Shown: positions 29,362 to 38,073, numbered from the stretch's first letter. The stretch: 64,000 nt of DNA from Bifidobacterium bifidum ATCC 29521 = JCM 1255 = DSM 20456 (GCF_001025135.1 NZ_AP012323.1:1-64000); one strand, 5' to 3'. Notes: generated by a model from the letters alone, not told the origin. Translations and numbers: made by a program.

Positions 29362-29406
29362 GAAATCGGTTTCCGGGTTTACCAAGCGGATTTTAGGGTG
29401 TATAGT
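29362..29406 (+). promoter_or_regulatory. Promoter and LacI-type operator of the PTS operon
   Basis: A palindrome, GAAATCGGTTTC (29362-29373), contains the LacI-type core AATCGGTT. Just downstream are a -35 TTTACC (29378-29383) and a -10 TATAGT (29401-29406) with a 17-base spacer. The operator touches the -35, fitting repression by the divergent LacI gene. This leaves a leader of roughly 80 bases before the EIIA start. No other feature is visible in the 29166-29494 gap. Confidence 0.65.
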
Positions 29407-29494
29407 GACGGATGAAAGAAACGATTTGCTCGCGATGGTGTCAGCAAATCACCAACCCATCCAGCGGTGGATGGCTCAGCACGGAGGAGATGCT

Positions 29495-29944
29495 ATGGTC
29501 GCCGATATTGACGGGTTCCTGCCGGACAGCGCGTTTCTGCTCGACGTTCCCGCCACCGATTGGAAAGATGCCATCCGGCTTGCCGGCAAAGGACTGGTGG
29601 CGGCTGGTTTCACCACCGACGCGTATACGGATCAGATGATCGAGACGGTCGAGAAAATGGGCCCGTACATCGTCATCGCCCCGGGTCTCGCGCTCGCGCA
29701 CTCCCGTCCGTCCGAGGCCGTGCTGAAGACCGGCTTGAGCTGGGTGCGCCTGTCCACGCCGGTGAAGTTCGGCAACAAGGCCAACGACCCGGTATCGCTG
29801 GTCATCGGTCTGGCCGGTCATGACGAGAACGAGCACATCACCGTGATGTCCGCCATCGCCTCGGCCCTGATCAATCCCAAGAAGACCGCGGCGCTCGCCG
29901 CGGCCCCCACGCCGGAAGCCATCCGCGACATCCTGCATCAATAG
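29495..29944 (+). CDS. PTS EIIA component, ascorbate/mannitol-type
   Basis: EIIA receives phosphate from HPr and passes it to EIIB. The 149-residue protein has the EIIA-2 fold with the active-site histidine in GLALAHSRP at residue 69. I place the start at ATG 29495, which has GGAGGAGA (29483-29490) right before it and gives the normal family length. The frame is open to a GTG at 29405, but that lies on the -10 box. It is the first gene of an A-B-C PTS set. Confidence 0.9.
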   Translation: MVADIDGFLPDSAFLLDVPATDWKDAIRLAGKGLVAAGFTTDAYTDQMIETVEKMGPYIVIAPGLALAHSRPSEAVLKTGLSWVRLSTPVKFGNKANDPVSLVIGLAGHDENEHITVMSAIASALINPKKTAALAAAPTPEAIRDILHQ

Positions 29945-30067
29945 CAGGGCGGCGCAACCTGGGCCGGGCCGCCGGCGAGCGGCACACCCACACTTCCATG
30001 ACTGAATCCAATAACTGAAACCCAATGGCTGCGCGGCAGTCATTCCAACGAAAGAAACGAGGGAATC

Positions 30068-30340
30068 ATGAACATCCTCTGCGTATGCGGCAACGGCATC
30101 GGCACATCGGTGCTGTTGAAGGTCAATGTCGAATCGGTCGCGGCCGACCTTGGCGTCGATGTCAATGTCACCACCTCCGATGCGGGCAGCGCCAAGGGCA
30201 TCGCCAACATGAACGATCTGGTGCTCACCTCCGCCGAGCTCGCGCCCGAGCTGGAAGGCACCACCACGCCCGTCGAAGTCATCACGAACTTCATGGACAC
30301 CGACGAGATTAAGTCGGTGCTGGAGAAGTACGCCGACTGA
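30068..30340 (+). CDS. PTS EIIB component, ascorbate-type
   Basis: This 90-residue phosphocarrier begins with ILCVCGNGIGTS, the EIIB loop in which the Cys at residue 7 takes up phosphate. The rest follows the small EIIB fold, ending in IKSVLEKYAD. GAGGG precedes the ATG. It lies 123 bases after EIIA and 65 before EIIC in the same direction. Confidence 0.93.
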   Translation: MNILCVCGNGIGTSVLLKVNVESVAADLGVDVNVTTSDAGSAKGIANMNDLVLTSAELAPELEGTTTPVEVITNFMDTDEIKSVLEKYAD

Positions 30341-30405
30341 GCCGCTCCCCGTTACGGCCTGCGTGAGATGCCGGCCAGAAACCATAACAAGAAAAGAAGG
30401 AATCC

Positions 30406-31923
30406 ATGAACGTTGTCGTTCAAGTGCTGAATTTCATCAGCCAGGAAATACTGAATGTGCCGGCGTATCTGATTGGCATCATCGCGGCCATCGGTCTGAT
30501 CGCACTGAAGCGCAGCGCCGGGCAGGTCGTGTCGGGCGCCCTGAAGGCGGCCATGGGCTACCTGATCTTGGGTGCCGGCGCTACCGTCGTCACCTCGGCT
30601 TTGGCCCCGTTCGGCGACCTGGTGCTCAAGTCCACCGGCGCGCACGGCGTCGTGCCCACCAATGAGGTCATCACCGCGCAGGCGTCCAGCCAGTACGGCG
30701 CCTCCTCGGCGTACATCATCGTGCTCAGCTTCATCGTGATGCTGCTGCTCGCGCGGTTCACCCCGCTGAAATACATCTTCCTGACCGGCCACCACATGGT
30801 GTTCATGTCCACCATGCTGGCCGTGGTGCTGTCCGTGGGATTCGGCACGGACCACCAGCTGCTCATCGTGATCATCGGCGCCATCCTCATGGGCGTGATC
30901 ATGGTGGTCATGCCGGCGTTCGCGCAGCCGTTCATGAACAGGGTGACCGGTAGCGACAAGCTGTCGATCGGCCACTTCAACACCCTCGGCTACATTGTCT
31001 CCGGTGCTGTCGGCGCCGGCGTGGGCAAGAAGTCGAAGTCCACTGAAGACATCAACTTCCCGAAGGGCCTGAGCTTCCTGCGTGACTCCATGGTCTCCAC
31101 CACGCTGCTCATGGTCGTGCTGTACCTGGTCTTCTCCGTGTGGGCCGCCATCGTGCTGCCGGCCAAGGAAGCGTTCAAGATCTTCTCCACCAACCCCGAC
31201 AACTACGGTTCGTTCTTCATGGCCGCGTTCGCGCAGGCTCTGCAGTTCGGTATCGGCGTGAGCATCATCCTCTACGGTGTTCGTATCATCCTCGGTGAAC
31301 TCGTCCCCGCCTTCCAGGGCATTGCGAACAAGGTCGTGCCCGGCGCCCGCCCGGCGCTGGACATCCCGATTGTGTTCCCGTACGGCGCCAATGCTTCGCT
31401 GATCGGCTTCCTCGGCTCCTTCGTCGGTGGCCTGGTGGCTCTGGCGATCATCGCCGTGTGGCTCGGCCCGGTCTGGGGCGTCGCGCTGATCCTGCCCGGC
31501 ATGGTGCCTCACTTCTTCGATGGTGGTGGTGCTGGTGTGTTCGGCAACGCCACGGGTGGTCGTATCGGTGCCATTGTCGGCTCGTTCATCAACGGCCTGC
31601 TGATTACCTTCCTGCCGGCCGCGTTGATGACCGTGATGGGCAGCTTCGGTCTGGCCAACTCCACCTTCGGTGACGCCGACTTCTGCTGGTTCGGTACGAT
31701 TACCGGCAACATGGCTCACCTCGGTCCTGTCGGTGGCGCCATCTGCCTGCTGATCTTTGCCGCGGTGCTCTTCGCCGCCGCGTGGATCTGGCAGGTCAAG
31801 GTCGTCAACACCGGCTGGACTCCGGGTGCCAAGCACGCCGAGTACATCGAGCAGGTGAAGGCCGAGGAGAAGGTCGCCAAGGCCGCTGCTCGCGCCGCCA
31901 AGAAGGCCGCTGCGGAAGCGTGA
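30406..31923 (+). CDS. ulaA: PTS EIIC permease, ascorbate-type (UlaA/SgaT family)
   Basis: This is the membrane channel of the PTS. The 505-residue protein has at least ten hydrophobic segments and the UlaA-family features LTGHHMVFMSTMLAVVL, FNTLGYIVSGAVGAGVGKK, a cytoplasmic loop, and GGGAGVFGNATGGR. The final 30 residues are a Lys/Ala-rich coil (EEKVAKAAARAAKKAAAEA). The substrate of this set is not certain: UlaA-type systems mostly take L-ascorbate, but no ascorbate-catabolic genes (ulaD-F type) lie nearby, so another sugar is possible. AAGGAAT precedes the ATG, and a strong terminator follows. Confidence 0.92.
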   Translation: MNVVVQVLNFISQEILNVPAYLIGIIAAIGLIALKRSAGQVVSGALKAAMGYLILGAGATVVTSALAPFGDLVLKSTGAHGVVPTNEVITAQASSQYGASSAYIIVLSFIVMLLLARFTPLKYIFLTGHHMVFMSTMLAVVLSVGFGTDHQLLIVIIGAILMGVIMVVMPAFAQPFMNRVTGSDKLSIGHFNTLGYIVSGAVGAGVGKKSKSTEDINFPKGLSFLRDSMVSTTLLMVVLYLVFSVWAAIVLPAKEAFKIFSTNPDNYGSFFMAAFAQALQFGIGVSIILYGVRIILGELVPAFQGIANKVVPGARPALDIPIVFPYGANASLIGFLGSFVGGLVALAIIAVWLGPVWGVALILPGMVPHFFDGGGAGVFGNATGGRIGAIVGSFINGLLITFLPAALMTVMGSFGLANSTFGDADFCWFGTITGNMAHLGPVGGAICLLIFAAVLFAAAWIWQVKVVNTGWTPGAKHAEYIEQVKAEEKVAKAAARAAKKAAAEA

Positions 31924-31952
31924 TACTGTTCCGCCGCCGCTGAGCGATTATG

Positions 31953-31993
31953 CGGGAGCGTGAGGGTGCGAGTGCCCTCGCGCTCCCGTTTTT
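31953..31993 (+). terminator. Terminator of the PTS operon
   Basis: CGGGAGCG pairs with CGCTCCCG and an inner GAGGG with CCCTC. Five T residues follow at once. It lies 30 bases after the EIIC stop. Confidence 0.92.
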
Positions 31994-32045
31994 GTGTGTG
32001 GGAAGGCGTGAGATCGCGGGTGGTTTCGCGGAGTGCGCAGTGTTG

Positions 32046-32153
32046 TGCTCCCGCTAGCGGGAGCTGTTGAGCGCAGCGAGACTGAGGGTGGTTCTGTGCA
32101 GTGGCTGGTCAGACCACCCCCAGTCGCTGCGCGGCGGCCCCCGCCAGCGGGGG
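32046..32153. repeat. Palindromic GC-rich repeat (CCCCGCTGGCGGGG family), inverted pair
   Basis: The left half (32046-32095) reads CTCCCGCTAGCGGGAGCTGT ... GACTGAGGGTGGT. The right half (32111-32153) is the reverse complement form, ACCACCCCCAGTCGCTGC ... CCCCGCCAGCGGGGG. Together they make a complete long palindrome with a 15-base centre. Confidence 0.8.
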
Positions 32154-32199
32154 CGTTGTATTCCTTGCCTCATGCTGACTGGGGACAGCGTCTGCGACA

Positions 32200-32949
32200 A
32201 TGGCTCGTATGCCATTGCCCAATCAGCGTCGTCATGCCCGAAAAGCACCCGCGTCCGCCTCAACCGCCGCCGCGTCGACCGTGCTTGAGGTGGACGGCCT
32301 GCAATTGCATGTGACGCGCAAGCGCATCAAGAACCTCTATCTGCGTATCAAGCCGCCTCTGGGAACCGTCGAGGTGTCGGCGCCGATGCGCATGAGCCAG
32401 CGTCAGATCATTGGTTTCGCTCATGAACGGCACTCGTGGATCGTGCAACAGCAGCGGCGTATGGCCGAGGCCCGACGGATGTCATTGCGGCAGGCCGAGA
32501 CGTTGACGCCCCTCCCCAGCGCTCCCGCCGGTGATGGAGGGAATGCCGGTGTCGATGGCCGCCGGGGCGGCGATCAGCCGCAGCTCCCCATGTTCGACCG
32601 TTCGGCCATGTGGACCGATGAGCGCAAACATGCCGCCGCGGCTGCGATCGATGCCGCGCTTCCGGGGCTGTTGCGCAAGTGGGCGCCCATCGTCGGGCGT
32701 TCGCCGAGCCATGTCACCTTGCGGGTCATGACGTCGCGCTGGGGGTCATGCACGCCGAAAACCGGGCGTATCCGGCTGAATCTTCAGCTTGGTCTGATGG
32801 AGCCGCGATTTTTGGAGTACGTTCTCGTCCATGAAATGACCCATCTGTGGGCCAATGGTCACGGGGCTGATTTTCAGCGGCGGATGAGCGCTTATCTGCC
32901 GAGCTGGCGTGAGCTGCGCCGTGAACTCAACAAGCGCGTACTGCTGTGA
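32200..32949 (+). CDS. YgjP-like (DUF45) zinc metallopeptidase-type protein
   Basis: This 249-residue protein matches the YgjP/DUF45 family: an N-terminal domain with RIKNLYLRIKPPLGTVEVSA, a variable Gly-rich insert near residue 105-130, and the C-terminal zincin module with SRWGSCTPKTGRIRLNLQL and HEMTHLWANGHGADF (HExxH plus the third ligand His). The biological substrate is unknown. There is no signal peptide or membrane helix. The start at ATG 32200 has a weak ribosome-binding site; an ATG three codons later is equally possible. Confidence 0.87.
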   Translation: MARMPLPNQRRHARKAPASASTAAASTVLEVDGLQLHVTRKRIKNLYLRIKPPLGTVEVSAPMRMSQRQIIGFAHERHSWIVQQQRRMAEARRMSLRQAETLTPLPSAPAGDGGNAGVDGRRGGDQPQLPMFDRSAMWTDERKHAAAAAIDAALPGLLRKWAPIVGRSPSHVTLRVMTSRWGSCTPKTGRIRLNLQLGLMEPRFLEYVLVHEMTHLWANGHGADFQRRMSAYLPSWRELRRELNKRVLL

Positions 32950-32995
32950 AACATATCGTGAAACATGCTGGCCGACATGTCGCGGCAGCAAAACA

Positions 32996-33041
32996 AATGA
33001 TGGCGGCAGCTCAACATTGCCACTGAACCGTCGCCATCATT
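32996..33041 (+). terminator. Terminator after the YgjP-like gene
   Basis: AATGATGGCG and CGCCATCATT form a perfect 10-bp stem around a 26-base loop, followed by GATGTGCATCTTTT. It lies 46 bases after the stop. Confidence 0.65.
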
Positions 33042-33073
33042 GATGTGCATCTTTTGCGTCAGACCATGCCGGT

Positions 33074-33106
33074 GTGCATGGGAGCGGGCATTCCCCCGCC
33101 ATGCAC
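33074..33106 (-). terminator. Terminator after dps
   Basis: GTGCATGG pairs with CCATGCAC and a CGGG/CCCG inner stem tightens the loop. It lies about 30 bases beyond the dps stop on the minus strand. Confidence 0.65.
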
Positions 33107-33136
33107 GCTGCCTGCTGTCTGCCGCGATCTATCGCG

Positions 33137-33616
33137 TCACGCCAGATGCGAACGCATGAACCACTGGAACTTCTCAAGCTCCTGCACGTGGTCCTGGATG
33201 ATGTTGGAGCTGATCACGTCCAGCTCGTCCAGCTCGGCGATGGCCTTGCGGTCATCGGCGATGAACGCGTCGTAATACTCGATCAGGGCCTCAAGGTACT
33301 TCTCGGTGCCGGCGCGACCGTCGACGTCGAACGGCTTCCAGGTGCGGTTGCGGGTGATGGCATCGGCGCGGCCGTCAGGCGTGCCGCCCAGCGTGGCGAT
33401 GCGTTCGGCGGTCTCATCGGCCTGCGCGAGCACTGCCTCGACCTCAGGGTCGAGCATCTCGTGCACGGCGATGAAGTTCGGCCCGGTCACGTTCCAGTGA
33501 GCGTGCTTCAGGACCAGCGCGGCCTCCTGCTCCTGGCTCAGTCGGTTCTGCAGAATGGCAATGGCCTTCTCGGAGGCGGCTTCGTCCAGTCCCGGCACAA
33601 CGAATGCAAGTGTCAT
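33137..33616 (-). CDS. dps: Dps-family ferritin-like DNA-protecting protein
   Basis: Dps forms a dodecamer that oxidises and stores iron using hydrogen peroxide, protecting DNA. The 159-residue chain shows the ferroxidase-site pattern KHAHWNVTGPNFIAVHEML and, 27 residues after it, DETAERIATLG. The four-helix bundle ends at FQWFMRSHLA without a long basic tail, so DNA binding may be weak. AAAGGAA precedes the ATG. It lies some 5 kb from the ahpC pair, which has a related role in peroxide defence. Confidence 0.94.
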   Translation of the reverse strand: MTLAFVVPGLDEAASEKAIAILQNRLSQEQEAALVLKHAHWNVTGPNFIAVHEMLDPEVEAVLAQADETAERIATLGGTPDGRADAITRNRTWKPFDVDGRAGTEKYLEALIEYYDAFIADDRKAIAELDELDVISSNIIQDHVQELEKFQWFMRSHLA

Positions 33617-34057
33617 ATTCGTTCCTTTCTTCTGGGATATCAGTCACCCTCCAGTTTATCGATGAAGCCTGCGCGATGTGTCAGCCGCCAGCATAGTTAT
33701 CGCTCACAGTGAGCGACGTAACAGAAACGTAGGCTGATGTTCATCAGCGGTACAGGTCGGGTGGAATCAGTGTGCCACACCAGGCTGATTTCGGGCCGTT
33801 TTTACGCTGGTGTGGCACGGACTGGGCTGAGAGATGGGACATGTGGCGGTGCGACTGGGCAAGGCATGTGCAGCGGGGCAACACGAAACACGGCAGACGG
33901 CGTGACTGGACGTAGCTGCACATTCAGCAGGTACAATACGGCAGGTCAATTCGCGTCAGTCAACGCGGTCAGTCGCCACTCGCCGTCATCCGCGTCGGTG
34001 CCGGCGGACACACTGGAGTAAACAGCCGGACCCCGCGGCGAAAAGGAGCGTGCAGAT
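33617..34057. other. Gene-free region between dps and the EamA exporter, with a long hairpin
   Basis: No credible gene is seen. The clearest structure is a perfect 12-bp inverted repeat, GTGCCACACCAG (33772-33783) with CTGGTGTGGCAC (33807-33818), around a 23-base loop containing a T5 run. It may be a terminator or part of a 5' leader of the exporter gene. The divergent promoters of dps and the exporter gene must lie here as well. Confidence 0.5.
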
Positions 34058-35131
34058 ATGGTCGATTCGCGTCGCGATGTGGCTGGCCAGGCCGGCCGGA
34101 GCCCCAGCCCATCCGTGCAGGCTACCATGATTGGTCTGATGGCGATTCTGCTGTGGAGTCTGATGACCGGGCTGGTTCGCGTGGTCGCCGATGCGTTCGG
34201 CGCGACGCTGGGATCGGCGTTGATATACACCTGTGGCGCGGTGCTGCTGCTGGTTTTTCGCCGGCCGGCACCGTTGCGCAAGTATCCGCGAACGTATCTG
34301 ATCGTCGGCGGCCTGCTGTTCGTGTTCTATGAGTCGTCGATTTCCTTGTCGATCGGGCTGGCGTCTTCGGCGGCCTCGTCGGTGGAGGTCAGTCTGGTGA
34401 ACTACCTGTGGCCTACAATGATGGTGTTGCTGGCGGCGGCATTCGTACCGAGCGGCGAGAAGCGTTCGGCGCGGAACGAGGGGATAGGACGGGAACCCGC
34501 AGCGCCCAGCGACGCGCAGGCTCAAGATGACTCGGTCCAGTGCGGCACAAACTGCAGCGCAGGCAAGCCGCCCCGCCATTCTCGTGGCCGCGCGGTGCTC
34601 CGCGTATTGCCTGGCGCTGTCGTCGCCACCGCCGGCGTGATACTGGCGGTCGGCGGCAACAGCGGCTTGGACTGGGCGCTCGCCGCAGGGCATGTCGCGG
34701 CGAATCCACTGCCGTATCTGCTGGCATTTGCGGGCGCGCTCGCATGGTCGGTGTATGCGGTGTTCACGCCCGCGCTGTCCAAGGGATTCGACGGTACGTC
34801 CGTATTCTTCCCCTTTGTGGCCGTGGCGCTGTGGATCATCCACTTCGCTTCCGGCCAAGGTTGGCCGTCTGCCGCGCCGTCGGTTTGGGGCTACTTGGCT
34901 GTAGTGGCGGCCGCGGCGGTCATCGCTGGCGGATACGCCTGCTGGGGCTATGGAATCTTGCACGGCAGCATGAGCACGCTTGCGATGGCCTCTTACGCCA
35001 CGCCCGTGCTGTCCACGGCAGCCAGCGCGGTATTGCTGGGGTTGTCTTTGACGTTGCCGTTCTGGTGCGGCGCTCTGCTGGTCGCAGCCGGTTCGATCAT
35101 CAACTGGTGGATTTCCTCGCAGCGCCGATGA
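34058..35131 (+). CDS. EamA-family (DMT) transporter, YddG-like exporter
   Basis: This 357-residue membrane protein has ten predicted helices in two EamA halves: helices 1-5 about residues 22-135 and helices 6-10 about 190-352. The halves are joined by a polar loop of about 45 residues. The motif SVEVSLVNYLWPTMMVLLAA, with Asn-Tyr-Leu-Trp-Pro, is characteristic of the YddG-type branch that exports aromatic amino acids. The substrate is inferred only. AAAGGAG stands about 11 bases before the ATG. The convergent CorC-like gene begins 35 bases after its stop. Confidence 0.87.
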   Translation: MVDSRRDVAGQAGRSPSPSVQATMIGLMAILLWSLMTGLVRVVADAFGATLGSALIYTCGAVLLLVFRRPAPLRKYPRTYLIVGGLLFVFYESSISLSIGLASSAASSVEVSLVNYLWPTMMVLLAAAFVPSGEKRSARNEGIGREPAAPSDAQAQDDSVQCGTNCSAGKPPRHSRGRAVLRVLPGAVVATAGVILAVGGNSGLDWALAAGHVAANPLPYLLAFAGALAWSVYAVFTPALSKGFDGTSVFFPFVAVALWIIHFASGQGWPSAAPSVWGYLAVVAAAAVIAGGYACWGYGILHGSMSTLAMASYATPVLSTAASAVLLGLSLTLPFWCGALLVAAGSIINWWISSQRR

Positions 35132-35166
35132 TCGGCAATGGCCGGCGACCTCCCGCCCGCGCCGCG

Positions 35167-36489
35167 CTATTCGGCGGAAACCGGCGCGTGGTCAGGGGCG
35201 CCGGCCTTGCGCACCTCGATGGTTTCGATACGGCGGCCGTCGACCTTGGTGACGGTCATGTCGTACCCGTCGTCGGAGTGCAGCACATCGCCCTCGGCAC
35301 CCATCTTGCCGGTGTGTGCGAGGAAATAGCCGGCGACGGTCTCGTACGGGCCGTCCTCCAGTTCGATGCCGGTCAGATCGGCGAAGTCCTCGATGGTCAT
35401 GCTCGCGTCGATGGTGGCGACGCCGCTCACGAATGCGGGCTGCTCCTTGCGCTCGCCGCCCGGTTCGCTGGGCAGGTCGTATTCGTCGCGGATGTCGCCG
35501 ACGAGCTCTTCGGTCATGTCCTCCAGCGTCACGATGCCGTCGGTGCCGCCGTACTCGTCGATGACCACGGCCAAGTGGATGCCGCGCTTGCGCAGCAGTT
35601 CGAGGCTCGGCAGCAGCTTGGACGTGCCGGGCAGCGAAATGCCTTCTCGCGTCACGTCGGCCACGGTCGTTGCGTTGGGGTCGCGCACGTCCAGCAGGTC
35701 GCGCACATGCACGAAGCCGATCACGTCATCGAAATCCCTGCCGGTCACCGGATAGCGGGAGTACGGCATCTCGCGCACGTACGCCGCCGCGTCCTTGATG
35801 CTCTGCGAACCGTCGAGGAACACGACATCGGTGCGCGGACGCATGACCTCAGCGACGATGGTCTCGGACGCGTCGAACACGTCGTCGAGGATCGTGCGCT
35901 CGTCTTTGCTCAGCGACGTGTTCGTGTTGACGAGCACGCGCAGCTCCTCGTCGGAGACCTCGCTTTCGGTCTCGTTCGGGTCGAAGCCGAGCAGACGCAC
36001 GATACCGTTCGTGTTCTTGCCGATGAGCCAGATGATCGGCTTGCAGACCTTGGCGAACACGTCTATCGCGGGCACTACGGCGCGGGCGATCTGTTCGGTG
36101 CGCTGCATGGCGATGCGCTTCGGCACCATTTCGGAGATGACTATCGAGCAGTACGAGATGATCAGCGTCAGCACGATGGTGGTCAGCGGTGCGGCGATGT
36201 TCGCCGGCACGCCCCAGCTTTTCACGACGGGCACGATGAACGGCGAAATCGACGATTCGCCGAACGATGCGGACAGGAAGCCGGAGAGCGTCACGCCGAT
36301 CTGCACGGTGGACAGGAACTTGTTGGGGTCGCGTGCGATTGCCGCCACACGTGCGCCACGGGCGTCCTCCTGTTCCATTTGATCGATCTGGGATCCGCGC
36401 AGGGAGACCAAGGCCAATTCGGTGCCGGAGAAGATGGATCCGAGCACTAGGAATATGAAGATCAGAAGGATGTTTAAACCAAGTGACAT
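35167..36489 (-). CDS. CNNM/CorC-type membrane protein with CBS domains
   Basis: The order is an N-terminal DUF21 (CNNM) membrane domain of three to four helices (LILLIFIFLVLGSIFSGTEL start, VTLSGFLSASFGESS), a CBS pair (RPRTDVVFLDGSQSIKDAAA; GIHLAVVIDEYGGTDGIVTL), and a C-terminal CorC_HlyC domain. Members are linked to magnesium/cobalt efflux; the role in this cell is inferred. ATG 36489 (MSLGLNILL) fits the family; an in-frame TTG at 36519 would add ten polar residues. The ribosome-binding site is poor, and TACAGT stands just before the ATG, so a leaderless message is possible. Confidence 0.9.
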   Translation of the reverse strand: MSLGLNILLIFIFLVLGSIFSGTELALVSLRGSQIDQMEQEDARGARVAAIARDPNKFLSTVQIGVTLSGFLSASFGESSISPFIVPVVKSWGVPANIAAPLTTIVLTLIISYCSIVISEMVPKRIAMQRTEQIARAVVPAIDVFAKVCKPIIWLIGKNTNGIVRLLGFDPNETESEVSDEELRVLVNTNTSLSKDERTILDDVFDASETIVAEVMRPRTDVVFLDGSQSIKDAAAYVREMPYSRYPVTGRDFDDVIGFVHVRDLLDVRDPNATTVADVTREGISLPGTSKLLPSLELLRKRGIHLAVVIDEYGGTDGIVTLEDMTEELVGDIRDEYDLPSEPGGERKEQPAFVSGVATIDASMTIEDFADLTGIELEDGPYETVAGYFLAHTGKMGAEGDVLHSDDGYDMTVTKVDGRRIETIEVRKAGAPDHAPVSAE

Positions 36490-36697
36490 GGACTCTACTG
36501 TAGGGGGGTGGCACGTCAATTGTCGCAGCGAATCATTCTCAGTAAGAAAGGTGCGAGCCTGCCAACGCCCGAAACGAACATCAAAATCGACAAAGTCCCG
36601 AGATGCCGCCCTTTATGGTTTTGTGCGCTTGTGCGCAAATGTGAGAAATCCTCGCACCTTTCTTATTGAGAACCGTTCGCTGCGACTTGCCGGCCGG

Positions 36698-37273
36698 TCA
36701 CTTGCATCCGCAGGACTGCCTGGTGACGAGTTCGGCGGCGATGAGCTGCACGTCGGGCGTGTGCGCGGGGTCGAGCGCCGCGTTGACCGCGCAGCGGGCG
36801 AGCTCGGCATCGGTCTGCGCGGAGGAGACGAACATCGCGTCGACGTTGCGCTCGACGAGTTCGTTGATGCGGCGGCGCTCGCCTTGCGGGTCGCCTCGCG
36901 ACAGGTTGATGATCAGCGCCCGTTCGCGTTTGGATGCAGCGGCTTCGAGCTGGTCGGTGAATTCGGCGAAGTATGGGTTCGAGAAGTCGGGCACGATGAT
37001 GCCGAGCGTGTGCGTGGTGCCGGTCTTGAGGGCTCGGGCGACGGAGTTGGGGTGGTAGTCGAGCCACTGCGCCGCGTCGAACACCCGCTGCGCGGTGTCC
37101 GGTGAGATTTTCTTGGGACTGCCGTTGAGCACGTAGCTGACGACGGCGGTGGAGACGCCTGCGGGACGCGCCACGTCGAAACGGGCGGCGCGTTGCCGTT
37201 GCGGATGCGGCGTCTCGAATGCGTCACGCTGTGCGGGGTGCGTCACTGTGTGCGCCCTTGCAGCGTGACGCAT
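36698..37273 (-). pseudogene. LacI-family regulator with internal deletion
   Basis: The reading frame keeps most of the helix-turn-helix (RPAGVSTAVVSYVLNGSPKK), the hinge YHPNSVARALKTGTTHTLGI and the first third of the ligand domain. It then jumps from DAMFVSSAQTDAE to the last residues PDVQLIAAELVTRQSCGCK, losing about 150 residues. The first 30 codons come from a family B repeat, so the native start is also gone. It is a non-functional gene, although a DNA-binding stub cannot be excluded. Confidence 0.8.
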
Positions 37274-37363
37274 ATTGTATAACCATTGGAAAATAAGGGT
37301 TTTACTGATGCGTCACTGTGTGCGGGGCCGCACAGCGTGACGCTACCCGCACACAGTGACGCG
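37220..37363. repeat. Pair of palindromic elements, family B, second locus
   Basis: Two elements (37220-37271 and 37310-37363) share GCGTCACGCTGTGCGG / CGCACAGCGTGACGC arms with internal GTCACTGTGTGCG copies. They correspond to the pair at 20780-20925. The first overlaps the damaged 5' end of the LacI pseudogene. Confidence 0.82.
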
Positions 37364-37389
37364 AAATGCGGCGATAAGTCACGCTCCCA

Positions 37390-38073
37390 TCAGAAGCTCA
37401 GTACCTCGACCTTGCCGGTGGACAGCTGGTAGCGGGCGCCTACGATCATCAGTCGATCATGCGCCAGCGCGTCCTGAATGATTTCGCTGCGCGTGACCAG
37501 CTCTTCGATGGTACGCGCCACATGTACGCGTTCGAAGTCCTCGCTCGTATCCAACTCGGCCTCCCGCGCCTGCCATACCGACATGCCGACCGAGCGCAGC
37601 ACAATCGAATCCGAGCTGGCGATGCGCTCATCCAATTCGGCCATCGCATCAGCGGACTCCAACGAGCTCTCCGGGTCGCTCGTGCTGTCGGCGATCAGCG
37701 CGTCAAGTTGTTCGGCGCCCAGCGCCACCGCCCCGCAGCCTTCATGACCCATGACCATGAGCAGGCTGACGTGCAGATGATCCACGGCATATTCCAGCGA
37801 TGCCAATACCGCGTCGTCGATGATCTGCCCGGCCGTGCGGATCGTGAACAGGTCACCGAGCCCCGCGTCGAAGATGATTTCCGGCGGAACGCGCGAATCG
37901 GAGCATGACAATACCGCCGCGTCGGGGTTCTGCCGGTCGATCAGTGATTCGCGGGTCTGCATGTCCTGCCACGGGTGCTCGCTGTGCCCTTCGGCGAACC
38001 GCCGGTTTCCCGCCAGCATGCGGCTAAGCGTCGAGTTCGCGGTGGATTCCTGATCCGGGTCTTCCTCTGCCAT
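37390..38073 (-). CDS. Beta-class carbonic anhydrase
   Basis: The enzyme interconverts CO2 and bicarbonate, the substrate of PEP carboxylase encoded further on. The zinc ligands are visible in VLSCSDSRVPPE and VMGHEGCGAV (Cys, Asp-Arg dyad, His, Cys). An acidic insert of about 35 residues (STSDPESSLESADAMAELD) separates the metal site from the C-terminal part. I start at ATG 38073 (MAEEDPDQES), which has GGAG before it; the frame is open further upstream without a signal. It is 227 residues and divergent from ahpC. Confidence 0.9.
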   Translation of the reverse strand: MAEEDPDQESTANSTLSRMLAGNRRFAEGHSEHPWQDMQTRESLIDRQNPDAAVLSCSDSRVPPEIIFDAGLGDLFTIRTAGQIIDDAVLASLEYAVDHLHVSLLMVMGHEGCGAVALGAEQLDALIADSTSDPESSLESADAMAELDERIASSDSIVLRSVGMSVWQAREAELDTSEDFERVHVARTIEELVTRSEIIQDALAHDRLMIVGARYQLSTGKVEVLSF

